From the NCBI RefSeq assembly GCF_014385165.1, contig NZ_JACRTF010000001.1:744001-808000 (forward strand): DNA of 64,000 nt. Direction: 5' to 3'. The notes under the pieces are model-generated. The model was not told the DNA's origin. It ran no database searches and was given only the letters and a program-made list of their open reading frames with translations. The position numbers and the translations under genes are program-made. This document shows, piece by piece, positions 35,208-45,154 of the stretch. The number at the start of each line of letters is the position of its first letter. Positions within the stretch are counted from its first letter, which is position 1. Source of the DNA: Jilunia laotingensis. Its GTDB lineage: Bacteria; Bacteroidota; Bacteroidia; Bacteroidales; Bacteroidaceae.

Positions 35208-35618
35208 TTAATAATTAATCATAGAAAGCATGTCTGCCATTTTTTCCAACCCCTCTTGAAGAGGTTTCTGCACCATTGTTTTCATAAATGGGTTCAATTC
35301 CATTCCAATAGTGATTTTCAACTTACATTCTTCCACAGCAACAGGTGCTATTTGAATCCACATATTAAATGGAAGGGGAGAATTAACAGTCTCAAATTTA
35401 ATACACTTATCCGGCTCACGGTCAATTATTTTCAAAGTCAACTGACCGACAGGAGCCACGCTAAAGCTCAATGTATCGGTATCGAAGCTTATATCTTTCA
35501 CCTTATCCTCCGGTAAACGATCTTTGATAGCTTCCAGATTACTGAGATCAGCCAACTTATTATATACACGCTCCTGACCATAAGGTATTACCTTAACACT
35601 ACTTTCAAATTTAGTCAT
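35208..35618 (-). CDS. SRPBCC (START-like) family protein
   Basis: 136 residues. Begins MTKFESSVKVIPYGQERVYNKLADLSNLEAIKDRLP and has alternating beta strands (LSFSVAPVGQLTLKIIDREPDKCIKF; MWIQIAPVAVEECKLKITIGMELNPF) followed by a long C-terminal helix (MVQKPLQEGLEKMADMLSMI), the helix-grip pattern of SRPBCC proteins, which bind hydrophobic ligands. Ligand and role unknown. Located between pyrE and argH on the same strand. Confidence 0.82.
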   Translation of the reverse strand: MTKFESSVKVIPYGQERVYNKLADLSNLEAIKDRLPEDKVKDISFDTDTLSFSVAPVGQLTLKIIDREPDKCIKFETVNSPLPFNMWIQIAPVAVEECKLKITIGMELNPFMKTMVQKPLQEGLEKMADMLSMINY

Positions 35619-35721
35619 TTTATTCTCTTTATAAAGACAAAGAAGAACAACCCGGGCAAAACATGTCCGAATAGCTCTTCCTATATTCTATTTCTATTTA
35701 ATATTAATCTAAAATAATTGC

Positions 35722-36360
35722 TTACTTTCCAGCTTCCCAATGTGCAGGATCTTTACGCCATTTATTCAATGTCTCGATATCCGATTCTTCAATGTATCCG
35801 GTACGAAGTGCCACATCAAGTACAGCTTCATAGTTAGTCAAAGTCACTAAAGGAACTTTGGCATCTTTGAAAGCCTGCTCAGCGATAGGGAATCCATAAG
35901 TATAAGCAGCCACCATGCCGATCACCTCACAACCATCGCGGCGAATGGCATCAACAGCTTTCAAACTACTTCCACCAGTAGAGATCAAATCTTCAACCAC
36001 CACAACTTTCATCCCGGGACGAAGTTCTCCTTCAATGAGATTCTCCAATCCATGATCTTTCGGAGTAGAACGAACATACACGAAAGGAAGATTTAACGCA
36101 TCAGCAACCAATGCCCCCTGAGGAATAGCACCGGTAGCAACACCGGCAATGGCATCAACCTGTCCGAAACGTTCCAATATCAAACGTGTAATTTCAATTT
36201 TCACAAAATTCCGAAGAGACGGATAGGAAAGAGTTTTGCGGTTATCGCAGTAGAACGGTGACTTCCATCCGGAAGCCCAAGTAAAAGGATTAGCTGGTTG
36301 TAGCTTAATCGCTTTGATCTTCAGTAACTTCTCGGCAAATAATCTCTCTAAGTTTTTCAT
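35722..36360 (-). CDS. pyrE: Orotate phosphoribosyltransferase
   Basis: 212 residues from the ATG at 36360 (MKNLERLFAEKLLKIKAIKL); a longer open frame to 36474 overlaps recX and lacks similarity. SGWKSPFYCDNRKTLSYP at about residues 30-47 is the OPRT N-terminal signature, and VVVVEDLISTGGSSLKAV is the PRPP-binding loop. It forms OMP from orotate and PRPP in pyrimidine synthesis. It lies 79 bp after recX and 103 bp before the SRPBCC gene. Confidence 0.95.
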   Translation of the reverse strand: MKNLERLFAEKLLKIKAIKLQPANPFTWASGWKSPFYCDNRKTLSYPSLRNFVKIEITRLILERFGQVDAIAGVATGAIPQGALVADALNLPFVYVRSTPKDHGLENLIEGELRPGMKVVVVEDLISTGGSSLKAVDAIRRDGCEVIGMVAAYTYGFPIAEQAFKDAKVPLVTLTNYEAVLDVALRTGYIEESDIETLNKWRKDPAHWEAGK

Positions 36361-36439
36361 AACTAAACTAACTTGATAATTATGGTTGCAAAAATACGGA
36401 AATAGAACGAAACAAGAAAGAAGATTCCTGTTATTTTTT

Positions 36440-36919
36440 TCAATCGGTGTATGCTTCTTCGTCTGAAACTTCAATGCAGCATTTGATATCTTTCATTTCA
36501 AAGCCACGGCTCAAAGCAAAACGAATCAATTTTCCATTCTGTTCATATTCATCTTTTCCACGTACACTTTTTCTTTTGGAAGCAATCAAATCACGCAAAA
36601 CCGCCAGATATTCGTCCTGATCAATTCCATTCAGACAACGCCAAGAAAGGTCGGCAGGGATCTTTTTCATATATAGCCCCTGTCCTATTTTCATCTTTCC
36701 CCATTTGGCAAAACGAAACTTATCATTTACAAAAGCACGGCAGAAGCGTTCATCATCAATGTATTTCTCGGCTTCAAGCCGTTTTACAATGCGCTCGATA
36801 GCTTCATATGCTATCCCCCACTTTTGTAATTTTTCACTAACTTCGGCCCTGCAGTGTTCCGCAGTGGCACAATAGGCAGACACACGAGTTAATGCCTCTT
36901 CTTCAGTCATCGTATTCAT
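36440..36919 (-). CDS. recX: RecX regulatory protein
   Basis: 159 residues of short helical three-helix repeats: ALTRVSAYCATAEHCRAEVSEKLQKWGI, AIERIVKRLEAEKYIDDERFCRAFVNDKFRFAKWGKMKIGQGLYMKKI, the FR-x-x-KWG-x-x-KI pattern of RecX. RecX inhibits RecA filament growth. Its start overlaps the prmC stop by 4 bp, so the two are coupled; recA is not in the window. Confidence 0.92.
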   Translation of the reverse strand: MNTMTEEEALTRVSAYCATAEHCRAEVSEKLQKWGIAYEAIERIVKRLEAEKYIDDERFCRAFVNDKFRFAKWGKMKIGQGLYMKKIPADLSWRCLNGIDQDEYLAVLRDLIASKRKSVRGKDEYEQNGKLIRFALSRGFEMKDIKCCIEVSDEEAYTD

Positions 36920-37752
36920 TTATATGCAGTTACTATTCTATCATTACCTGAAATATCTTTAATAATTCGAGGATTGCGATATCCCAAGTCAGTAAGCATA
37001 CTCACAGTTTCAACACCGTAAGCACGATTTATTTCAAAATATAGTTGTCCTTCGCCCGTTAATAATTCTCTCCCCAAAATTGCAATGCACCGGTAAAAAC
37101 AAAGCGGATCATTATCAGAAACAAACAAAGCCAATTCGGGTTCCCAGTCAAGTACGTTCAACTCCATCTCTTCTCGCTCAGCCTCTGTTACGTAAGGAGG
37201 GTTACTGACAATAATATCAAATTTTGCAGAGCCTATAGATTGATCCGCAAACACATCCTTCTTTTCAAAAAGAACGTTTGCCCCTAATACTTCATTGTTA
37301 GTACGAGCTATAGCAAGAGCATCGTCCGAGATATCCCACGCAACAACATCTTTATATCCCTCCAATGAAAGGGAAACAGCAATGCATCCGCTTCCGGTTC
37401 CAACATCCAGTATCCGAATGAACCGGTTCTTGTTTTCACTGATAATAAGCTCAACCAATTCAGCGGTTTCAGGACGAGGAATCAAGACTCCCGGTGCTAC
37501 CTGAAAAGGCCTACCGAGAAAAGACGCAACACCTCGTATATATTGTATAGGCTCATTTTTCCTTAAACGCAGTAATATGTTTTCCAGTTCATGCTGTTTG
37601 CTTTCCGATAAATTGATATCTTTGCCCAAGTAAATATCGAGCGCATCCATACCCAGCATGTCACAGCAAATCATCATCACCAGGCTTTTTAATTCCTGAG
37701 GAGGATATAAATCTTGCAACGACTGACGGATATAAGCAGAAACTCGATTCAT
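36916..37752 (-). CDS. prmC: Peptide chain release factor N5-glutamine methyltransferase
   Basis: 278 residues. Class I SAM methyltransferase with GVLIPRPETAELVELI, ILDVGTGSGCIAVSL (motif I) and the catalytic FDIIVSNPPYV (NPPY) motif; the N-terminal 80 residues form the substrate-binding helical domain. It methylates the GGQ glutamine of RF1 and RF2. First gene of the run prmC-recX-pyrE-SRPBCC-argH-lipoprotein, divergent from ribD; a minus-strand TACTTTTGC box lies at 37780-37772. Confidence 0.94.
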   Translation of the reverse strand: MNRVSAYIRQSLQDLYPPQELKSLVMMICCDMLGMDALDIYLGKDINLSESKQHELENILLRLRKNEPIQYIRGVASFLGRPFQVAPGVLIPRPETAELVELIISENKNRFIRILDVGTGSGCIAVSLSLEGYKDVVAWDISDDALAIARTNNEVLGANVLFEKKDVFADQSIGSAKFDIIVSNPPYVTEAEREEMELNVLDWEPELALFVSDNDPLCFYRCIAILGRELLTGEGQLYFEINRAYGVETVSMLTDLGYRNPRIIKDISGNDRIVTAYK

Positions 37753-37806
37753 AAATTATTGTTTTTGGAGTGCAAAAGTACAAAATATTATAGCAAAAGG
37801 TAGAAA

Positions 37807-38847
37807 ATGAAAGAAGAAAAATATATGCAACGCTGCATTGAACTGGCAGGAAACGGTTTATGCAACGTGTCACCCAACCCGATGGTAGGAGCAGTCATCG
37901 TGTGCGATGGGAAAATCATTGGAGAGGGTTATCATATACGTTGCGGAGAGGCACATGCAGAAGTCAATGCTATCCGATCTGTTAAGGACGAATCCTTATT
38001 AGAACGCTCTACAATTTATGTCAGTCTCGAGCCATGTTCACATTACGGTAAAACTCCCCCCTGTGCGGACCTGATTATTGAAAAAAAGATTCCCAGAATT
38101 GTAATAGGCTGCCAAGATCCTTTTTCAAAAGTGGCAGGCCGCGGTATTCAAAAGTTGCGTGATGCCGGCAGAGAAGTTATAGTAGGAGTACTCGAAGCCG
38201 AATGTCGTCAACTGATATGCAAATTCATTACTTTTCATACTTTCCATCGCCCCTATATCACTCTGAAATGGGCAGAATCTCAAGACGGATTTATTGACCT
38301 CAACCGGACTGCCGGCAACCCGGTAAAACTATCTACTCCGTTGACATCAATGATTGTACATAAAAAAAGGAGCGAATCAGATGCAATCATGGTGGGAACT
38401 CGGACAGCACTACTTGACAACCCTTCGCTGACTGTACGCAATTGGTATGGTAAAAATCCCATTCGAATCGTACTGGATAAAGATTTGTCTCTCCCGACCA
38501 GCCTCCACCTCTTCGACGGCAGTGTACCTACATTGATATTCACGGAGAATCAACATTCTCCGCTTTCCAACCCGGAATACATTGTCCTCAATTATCAAAA
38601 AGATATTCTGCCCCAAATAATGGAAGAGCTTTATAAAAGAGGAATACAATCGCTTTTGGTTGAAGGTGGTTCTATTTTACTACAATCATTTATAGATGCA
38701 GGATGTTGGGATGAAGCTTTCGTAGAGCAAGCCTCAAAAGAGTTACATTCCGGTGTTAAAGCACCTGAAATAAGGAATAAAATTAGTTATTCCACAGAAA
38801 AATGTTTCGGAGTAGAAATTAAACATTACTCAAACCTTGAAGTCTAA
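37807..38847 (+). CDS. ribD: Bifunctional riboflavin deaminase/reductase RibD
   Basis: 346 residues. N-terminal cytidine-deaminase-like domain with the zinc site CGEAHAEVNAI and EPCSHYGKTPPCADLII; C-terminal reductase domain from about 150 (RPYITLKWAESQDGFIDL; SDAIMVGTRTALLDNPSLTVR; LLVEGGSILLQSFIDAG). It catalyses two consecutive steps of riboflavin synthesis. No FMN riboswitch was seen in the short divergent spacer to prmC; other rib genes are not in the window. Confidence 0.94.
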   Translation: MKEEKYMQRCIELAGNGLCNVSPNPMVGAVIVCDGKIIGEGYHIRCGEAHAEVNAIRSVKDESLLERSTIYVSLEPCSHYGKTPPCADLIIEKKIPRIVIGCQDPFSKVAGRGIQKLRDAGREVIVGVLEAECRQLICKFITFHTFHRPYITLKWAESQDGFIDLNRTAGNPVKLSTPLTSMIVHKKRSESDAIMVGTRTALLDNPSLTVRNWYGKNPIRIVLDKDLSLPTSLHLFDGSVPTLIFTENQHSPLSNPEYIVLNYQKDILPQIMEELYKRGIQSLLVEGGSILLQSFIDAGCWDEAFVEQASKELHSGVKAPEIRNKISYSTEKCFGVEIKHYSNLEV

Positions 38848-38949
38848 AACAGCCCTGTTCAGAGGGTTTTCTGTCGATAAAACGGGGATTATTATCTATA
38901 ATTTTATATAAAACTTCCTCACAATCTTCTCTATCGGGAAAAATGTTCC

Positions 38950-38958
38950 TATTTTTGC
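38950..38958 (+). promoter_or_regulatory. -7 box before the DUF6242 gene
   Basis: TATTTTTGC, 27 bases before the start codon at 38986; no good TTTG at the usual distance upstream. Confidence 0.45.
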
Positions 38959-38985
38959 AACTTGTAAATAAACACAATCTTTCAA

Positions 38986-40368
38986 ATGAGAATAAAGTTT
39001 TTATCAGTCATTGTAAGTTTCCTACTCGTGTCATTTGCCATGAGTTCTTGCCTTGGTGATGATGATCCGGTCGAATACAGTCCGAATTCAATGTTAATGG
39101 CATTTGAACTTGATACTGTGCATGGAGTTAATTACAAATTCACAATAGATCAACTTACCGGTAAAATTTACAATGTAGATTCATTACCCGTCGGTTCGGA
39201 TACTATTATCGATAAAATCCGAATTACCAAACTCAGTGTTTCCGGCTTCGTTACAATCAGAAATCATGCCAACACAGGAGATTCAGTCTTCAATATGGAA
39301 GATTCAGTCAATCTGGTGGGAACAATGGAAATTCTACCTGACGGCAAACCCGGAAAACCTTTCAAATTCAAAGTATGGACTATGGATATGAAATATTCAA
39401 AAGATTATTCTCTTTATGTACGTGTCCATCAGCAAGTGCCCGATTCTCTACAATGGGGGAAAGACGCCATGAAAGTTGATTTTGCTCCCACAATTACAGG
39501 GAAACAAAAATCCATTATTTATAAAGAACAAATATTTACTTACGCTGCCAATTCACCCGTTTATTCGACCAACTTGTCTGATGGCAGGAACTGGACATCA
39601 GGGGCTGCCAGCGGATTACCTTCCACTGACCTTACTTCCATTGTCACTTTTAGAGGTCTGTTATATGCTACAGTAGAAGGCAGTGGTAAAGTATACAGTT
39701 CGGAGGACGGACGGACGTGGAATGAAGTTCCTTCATTCGGTGAAGTAATCAGATTAATTTCTCCGATGAATAAAGGTTTATCGGGAGAGATATTAACCGG
39801 TATTAAAACATTTATTCCGGAAAACGTTGAGAGATTCTGTACGACTGAAGATGGAAGTGATTGGACACCCGGAGAGATTGCTCCACATAGTTTCCCACGT
39901 AACAACATTTCCGTAACAACTTACAATAACATAGTTGGAGTCGAGAATGTAGCAGTGGTAGGCAACGTAATTGATCCTGTAGAAAAAGTGGATACGGCTA
40001 CTGTCGTATGGGCTTATATGGAAGGACAAGAATGGGTAGCCTTGAATACCGAATCCAAATACTCCTGCCCATTACTGAAAGATCCTTCGGTAATGTATTA
40101 CGGTGGTGCTTTCTATGTTTTCGGCAAAGATTTCAAAACTTTCTATAAATCGGAAGCAGGTCTTGTTTGGAACGAAGTAAAAAGCAAATTCATGTTCCCT
40201 GTTGCTACTCCTTCTTCAGAAAACTCAGAAGCCACCAGAGGTTTCAGAGGAAAAGAATCAGATTACTCAATGGTAGTGGACAAGGATCACTTTATTTGGA
40301 TTATGCGTAGCACTCCTAATGAAGTCTGGCGGGGACGTTTGAACCGTCTAGGTTTTAAAGTGCAATAG
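38986..40368 (+). CDS. DUF6242 lipoprotein with beta-propeller-like repeats
   Basis: 460 residues. Lipoprotein signal (lipobox MSSC, Cys22), then an N-terminal beta domain (SMLMAFELDTVHGVNYKFTIDQLTGKIYNVDSLP) typical of DUF6242, and from about residue 190 repeated S-x-D-G-x-x-W units (LSDGRNWTSG; SSEDGRTWNEV; TTEDGSDWTPG; KSEAGLVWNEV) like BNR/Asp-box propeller blades. Probably anchored in the outer membrane; ligand unknown. It precedes a DUF6089 gene, uppS and bamA on the same strand, which suggests an envelope role. Confidence 0.85.
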   Translation: MRIKFLSVIVSFLLVSFAMSSCLGDDDPVEYSPNSMLMAFELDTVHGVNYKFTIDQLTGKIYNVDSLPVGSDTIIDKIRITKLSVSGFVTIRNHANTGDSVFNMEDSVNLVGTMEILPDGKPGKPFKFKVWTMDMKYSKDYSLYVRVHQQVPDSLQWGKDAMKVDFAPTITGKQKSIIYKEQIFTYAANSPVYSTNLSDGRNWTSGAASGLPSTDLTSIVTFRGLLYATVEGSGKVYSSEDGRTWNEVPSFGEVIRLISPMNKGLSGEILTGIKTFIPENVERFCTTEDGSDWTPGEIAPHSFPRNNISVTTYNNIVGVENVAVVGNVIDPVEKVDTATVVWAYMEGQEWVALNTESKYSCPLLKDPSVMYYGGAFYVFGKDFKTFYKSEAGLVWNEVKSKFMFPVATPSSENSEATRGFRGKESDYSMVVDKDHFIWIMRSTPNEVWRGRLNRLGFKVQ

Positions 40369-40435
40369 TAATATACAATTTTCAAATTAATCAGCCGTTT
40401 TATTAATAAACATCCACGTTATAAAAACAAGTAAT

Positions 40436-41140
40436 ATGGGATTGATTAAAAGAGCGCTGATTATATGTTTACTGTTACTGACTCTACCTTGCTTGTACCT
40501 TTCGGCTCAAGATGAAGATGAGTACAAAATGGAACTGGGTGGTGCATTAGGTGGAAGCTTTTACATGGGCGATGCCAATTATACCACACCGTTCAAGGAT
40601 TTAGGATTTGCCGGAGGGATTGTGGCAAGATATATCATGAATCCCCGAATGGCAATAAAAGGCAATTTCACAGTCGGAAGGATATCCGGCGATACGAAGA
40701 ATTTCAAAAACAAGTACCCGGAAAACGGAGAGGCAAGTTTCAAACGCACGATCTTCGATTTAGGGGCACAATTTGAATATAATTTCCTGGGATATGGAAC
40801 AGGATATGGATTCAGAGGCGAACATCGGTTGACTCCTTATATATTAGGAGGAATGGGATTTACCTTTGCACCGGCACCAGCCGAAGGGATTTTCACAGTA
40901 AATTTCCCTATCGGAGTCGGAGTAAAATATAAATTAGCCCGTCGAATTAATATCGGATGTGAGTTTACAATGCGCTTCAGCATGAGTGACAAATTGGATG
41001 TCACCAACAAAGAAGGATTGCAACTGAATGATCCATACAGGATAAAAGGAAATGGTTTGAAGAACAAAGACAGTTACTCATATACCGTCTTTTTTATTAC
41101 TTATGACCTTTTCTCCAAATGTAAAGAATGTAACAACTAA
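40436..41140 (+). CDS. DUF6089 outer-membrane beta-barrel-like protein
   Basis: 234 residues. Signal peptide (1-25, ending LSAQ), then alternating amphipathic strands with glycine turns: [55 protein letters not shown], and later [19 protein letters not shown] and [25 protein letters not shown]. This is the DUF6089 pattern, an eight-stranded barrel-like family. It ends 5 bp before the chosen uppS start and lies in one run with bamA, so a role in outer-membrane assembly is possible but not shown. Confidence 0.85.
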   Translation: MGLIKRALIICLLLLTLPCLYLSAQDEDEYKMELGGALGGSFYMGDANYTTPFKDLGFAGGIVARYIMNPRMAIKGNFTVGRISGDTKNFKNKYPENGEASFKRTIFDLGAQFEYNFLGYGTGYGFRGEHRLTPYILGGMGFTFAPAPAEGIFTVNFPIGVGVKYKLARRINIGCEFTMRFSMSDKLDVTNKEGLQLNDPYRIKGNGLKNKDSYSYTVFFITYDLFSKCKECNN

Positions 41141-41144
41141 AATA

Positions 41145-41879
41145 ATGTCCTATATAGAGCAAATAGATTTTAGCCGGATACCTCAACATGTGGCAATTAT
41201 CATGGATGGAAACGGAAGATGGGCCAAACAGCGCGGACATGAGCGCAGTTTCGGACATCAAGCCGGTGCCGAAACTGTTCATGTTATTGCCGAAGAAGCT
41301 GCTAGATTGGGGATTAAGTATCTTACATTGTATACCTTCTCTACCGAAAACTGGAACCGTCCGTCGGACGAGGTTGCAGCCTTGATGAGTCTTTTGTTCG
41401 ATTCTATCGAAGAAGAGACGTTCATGAAGAACAATATCAGCTTCCGCATCATAGGCGACATAAATAAATTGCCGGAAAATGTACAAGAGAGATTGAACGC
41501 TTGCGTAGAACATACCTCACACAACACCGGAATGAGTCTGGTACTGGCTCTTAGTTATTCATCCCGTTGGGAACTGACGGAAGCCACACGCCAAATTGCA
41601 GAATCGGTACAAAAAGGAGAAATTACTCCGGAAGAAATTACCAGTAAAAATATAGAGACATATCTGACCACCAATTTTATGCCCGACCCGGACTTACTGA
41701 TCCGTACAGGAGGGGAACTCCGGTTGAGTAATTACTTGCTTTGGCAGTGTGCCTATTCCGAACTTTATTTCTGCGACACATTTTGGCCTGACTTCAGGGA
41801 AGAAGAGTTGAGAAAAGCCATCTGCGACTACCAAAAACGGGAACGTCGCTTCGGCAAAACCAGTGAACAAATCTGTTAA
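41145..41879 (+). CDS. uppS: Undecaprenyl diphosphate synthase
   Basis: 244 residues from the ATG at 41145 ([31 protein letters not shown]); an upstream in-frame ATG at 41103 would overlap the previous gene by 38 bp and add unconserved residues. Motifs: [10 protein letters not shown] with the catalytic Asp, [20 protein letters not shown], and [18 protein letters not shown](C)AYSELYF. It makes the C55 lipid carrier for peptidoglycan and glycans. It is followed 25 bp later by bamA. Confidence 0.95.
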   Translation: MSYIEQIDFSRIPQHVAIIMDGNGRWAKQRGHERSFGHQAGAETVHVIAEEAARLGIKYLTLYTFSTENWNRPSDEVAALMSLLFDSIEEETFMKNNISFRIIGDINKLPENVQERLNACVEHTSHNTGMSLVLALSYSSRWELTEATRQIAESVQKGEITPEEITSKNIETYLTTNFMPDPDLLIRTGGELRLSNYLLWQCAYSELYFCDTFWPDFREEELRKAICDYQKRERRFGKTSEQIC

Positions 41880-41904
41880 CTTAAAACTTATAATTATAAC
41901 ATAA

Positions 41905-44556
41905 ATGCATTATCGTATTTCCTTCATATTCGTAACGTTTATCTGCCTGTTCGGGTTTGTATTGACGAGCAGCGCACAAGATACTGACACAGACGAATCT
42001 TCAAAACCTGTTATTCTATATTCAGGGACACCGAAAAAATATGAGATAGCCGACATCCAAGTCGAAGGTGTTAAGAATTACGAGGACTATGTACTTATCG
42101 GCCTCTCCGGATTATCGGTAGGACAAACCATCTCCGTCCCGGGAGATGAAATTACATCAGCCATCAAACGCTACTGGCGTCACGGGTTGTTTTCAAACGT
42201 GAAGATTACGGCCGAGAAAATAGAAGGCAATAAAGTATGGTTGAAAATCAATCTTACGCAACGGCCACGTATCTCTGAGATTCGTTATAACGGTGTGAAA
42301 AAGTCGGAACGACAAGACCTTGAAGCAAGACTCGGCCTTGTCAAAGGCAGCCAGATCACCCCGAACCTCGTGGATCGTGCCAAAACTTTGATTAAACGTT
42401 ACTTCGATGATAAAGGTTTTAAGAATGCAGAAATCATCATTTCGCAGAAAGACGATGTAGCAAACGATAACCAGGTGATTGTTGATGTAAATATCGACAA
42501 GAAGGAAAAAGTTAAAGTACACGAGATTACCATCGTTGGAAACAAAGCCATCAAGACTTCTAAACTGAAACGTGTGATGAAGAAGACCAACGAAAAAGGT
42601 AAGTTGAAAAACCTGTTCCGAACCAAGAAGTTCATCAACGAAAAATATGAAGAAGACAAACAACTTATCATCGACAAGTATAACGAATTGGGATACCGTG
42701 ACGCAGTGATCGTCAAAGACAGTGTTTCCCCATTTGATGACAAAACAGTAAACGTTTACATCGAGATAGATGAAGGTGATAAATACTACCTGCGCAATGT
42801 CACCTGGGTAGGTAACACGCTCTATCCATCGGAACAGTTGAACTACTTGCTCCGGATGAAAAAGGGAGATGTATACAACCAAAAATTGTTGAACGAACGT
42901 CTGTCATCGGATGAAGACGCCATCGGAAATCTTTATTATAACAACGGATACCTGTTCTATAACCTCGATCCGGTTGAAATCAACATTGACGGTGATTCTA
43001 TCGATCTGGAAATGCGTATCTATGAAGGTCGCCAGGCTACTATCAATAAAATCAAGATCAACGGTAACGACCGTCTGTATGAGAATGTAGTCCGCCGTGA
43101 ACTTCGTACTCGTCCCGGACAATTATTCAGTCGCGAAGATTTGATGCGTTCCATGCGTGAGATTCAGCAGATGGGGCATTTCGACCCGGAAAACATTACA
43201 CCGAACATTCAACCCGACCCGATGAACGGAACTGTGGATATCGCATACGACCTTGTATCTAAAGCCAACGACCAGGTCGAATTCTCTGCCGGTTGGGGAC
43301 AGACAGGTGTAATCGGAAAACTGAGTCTGAAATTTACAAACTTCTCTCTAGCAAACTTATTGCATCCGGGGGATAATTATCGCGGAATTCTGCCTCAAGG
43401 TGACGGTCAGACATTGACAATCAGTGGTCAGACCAATGCACGTTACTACCAGTCATATAGTGTGTCATTCTTCGATCCCTGGTTTGGTGGAAAACGGCCG
43501 AATTCATTCTCGGTATCCGCATTCTATTCAAGGCAAACGGATATTAGTGACCGTTATTATAACAGTGCCTACATGAATAATTACTATAACAGTATGTACT
43601 ATGGCGGCTATGGTGCTTATAACTACGGTAATACCAATAGTTATGAAAATTACTACGACCCTGATAAGTCTATCCAGATGTGGGGACTTTCTGTTGGTTG
43701 GGGTAAACGTCTGAAATGGCCTGATGACTATTTCACACTTTCCGCAGAGTTGTCTTTCCAACGTTACATTTTGAAAGACTGGCAATATTTCCCTGTTACC
43801 AATGGTAAATGCAACAATATCAGCTTGAACTTGACTTTGGCTCGAAGCTCAATAGACAACCCTCTATATCCTCGTCAAGGATCAGAATTCTCTCTGTCAG
43901 CACAGATTACGCCACCGTATTCATTGTTTGATGGAAAAGATTATAAGAGTTATTATTATAATCCTGATAACAGTAATGGAATAACTCAGGAAAATAAGAA
44001 CAAACTATACAACTGGGTTGAGTATCATAAATGGAAATTCAAAGCCAAAACATATACCGCGTTGATGGACTATACAAAAAATCCCAAAGCTTTGGTTCTT
44101 ATGAGCCGTGTTGAATTTGGTATATTGGGTCATTATAATAAGTATAAAAAGTCTCCGTTTGAAACATTCGATGTTGGTGGTGACGGAATGACCGGCTATT
44201 CAAGCTATGCAACCGAAAGTATAGCTTTACGTGGATATGAGAATAGTTCATTAACACCTTATAGGCAAGAGGGATATGCTTACACACGTTTAGGAATTGA
44301 ATTGAGATATCCGCTTATGCTCGAAACAAGTACTAACATTTATGTGTTAGGATTCTTAGAAGCTGGTAATGCCTGGAACAATATTAAAGACGTCAATCCA
44401 TTCGACCTCAAACGCTCAGCAGGTGTAGGTGTCCGCATCTTCTTGCCTATGATCGGTATGATGGGTATTGACTGGGCATACGGATTCGACAAAGTATTCA
44501 ATAGCAAACAATATGGTGGCAGTCACTTCCACTTCGTATTGGGCCAAGAATTTTAA
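41905..44556 (+). CDS. bamA: Outer membrane protein assembly factor BamA
   Basis: 883 residues. Signal peptide 1-24, then five POTRA-type units (about 38-440: IADIQVEGVKNYEDYVLIGLSGLSVGQ; RISEIRYNGVKKSERQDLEARLGL; KVHEITIVGNKAIKTSKLKRVM; YLRNVTWVGNTLYPSEQLNYLL; TINKIKINGNDRLYENVVRREL) and an Omp85 barrel. The lid-loop L6 motif is IALRGYEN, matching VRGF/Y. One barrel loop is exceptionally rich in Tyr, Asn and Gly (about residues 550-590). It inserts barrel proteins into the outer membrane. Two Skp-like chaperones follow at 25 and 57 bp. Confidence 0.95.
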   Translation: MHYRISFIFVTFICLFGFVLTSSAQDTDTDESSKPVILYSGTPKKYEIADIQVEGVKNYEDYVLIGLSGLSVGQTISVPGDEITSAIKRYWRHGLFSNVKITAEKIEGNKVWLKINLTQRPRISEIRYNGVKKSERQDLEARLGLVKGSQITPNLVDRAKTLIKRYFDDKGFKNAEIIISQKDDVANDNQVIVDVNIDKKEKVKVHEITIVGNKAIKTSKLKRVMKKTNEKGKLKNLFRTKKFINEKYEEDKQLIIDKYNELGYRDAVIVKDSVSPFDDKTVNVYIEIDEGDKYYLRNVTWVGNTLYPSEQLNYLLRMKKGDVYNQKLLNERLSSDEDAIGNLYYNNGYLFYNLDPVEINIDGDSIDLEMRIYEGRQATINKIKINGNDRLYENVVRRELRTRPGQLFSREDLMRSMREIQQMGHFDPENITPNIQPDPMNGTVDIAYDLVSKANDQVEFSAGWGQTGVIGKLSLKFTNFSLANLLHPGDNYRGILPQGDGQTLTISGQTNARYYQSYSVSFFDPWFGGKRPNSFSVSAFYSRQTDISDRYYNSAYMNNYYNSMYYGGYGAYNYGNTNSYENYYDPDKSIQMWGLSVGWGKRLKWPDDYFTLSAELSFQRYILKDWQYFPVTNGKCNNISLNLTLARSSIDNPLYPRQGSEFSLSAQITPPYSLFDGKDYKSYYYNPDNSNGITQENKNKLYNWVEYHKWKFKAKTYTALMDYTKNPKALVLMSRVEFGILGHYNKYKKSPFETFDVGGDGMTGYSSYATESIALRGYENSSLTPYRQEGYAYTRLGIELRYPLMLETSTNIYVLGFLEAGNAWNNIKDVNPFDLKRSAGVGVRIFLPMIGMMGIDWAYGFDKVFNSKQYGGSHFHFVLGQEF

Positions 44557-44581
44557 TTGTTTAATTTAAAGACTAAACGTT

Positions 44582-45097
44582 ATGAAAAAGTCTGTTCTAT
44601 TTATCATGATGCTGTTTGCAATAAGCATGACAGCCAGTGCGCAAAAGTTTGCTCTGATTGATATGGAGTATATCCTGAAGAACATTCCTGCTTACGAGCG
44701 TGCAACCGAACAGTTAAATCAAACTTCCAAAAAATGGCAAAGTGAAGTAGAAACACTTGCCAAGGAAGCTCAGACTATGTATAAAAACTATCAGTCAGAA
44801 ACGGTTTTTCTCTCCGAAGAGCAAAAGACTAAAAAGGAAGAAGAGATAGTAGCAAAAGAAAAAGAAGCAGCCGAACTGAAACGCAAATATTTCGGTCCGG
44901 AAGGTGAACTTTTCAAAAAGAGAGAGAGTCTGATGAAACCGATACAAGACGAAATCTACAATGCAGTGAAAGAGTTGGCTGAACAAAAAAGCTACTCGGT
45001 TATCGTTGACAGAGCATCGGCAACAAGTATCATTTTTGCTTCTCCGCGCATCGATATAAGCAATGAAGTACTCGCAAAGCTGGGATATTCAAATTAA
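44582..45097 (+). CDS. OmpH/Skp-family periplasmic chaperone (copy 1)
   Basis: 171 residues. Signal peptide 1-20 (ending ASA), a short beta element (KFALIDMEYILKNIPAYERATEQLNQTS), a long charged coiled coil (about 50-120, with EEQKTKKEEEIVAKEKEAAELKRKYFGPEGELFKKRESL), and a closing strand YSVIVDRASATSIIFASPRIDISNEVLAKLGY. Skp trimers hold unfolded outer-membrane proteins for BamA. It lies 25 bp after bamA. Confidence 0.92.
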   Translation: MKKSVLFIMMLFAISMTASAQKFALIDMEYILKNIPAYERATEQLNQTSKKWQSEVETLAKEAQTMYKNYQSETVFLSEEQKTKKEEEIVAKEKEAAELKRKYFGPEGELFKKRESLMKPIQDEIYNAVKELAEQKSYSVIVDRASATSIIFASPRIDISNEVLAKLGYSN

Positions 45098-45154
45098 TTT
45101 CATACATTTGCAGACGATAACTAAAAAGTAATCATTAAAATAAATAATAAAACT

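Noticed and set aside
37753..37806. FMN riboswitch for ribD
   Set aside because: The divergent spacer is only 54 bp, too short for the aptamer, and has none of its conserved segments.
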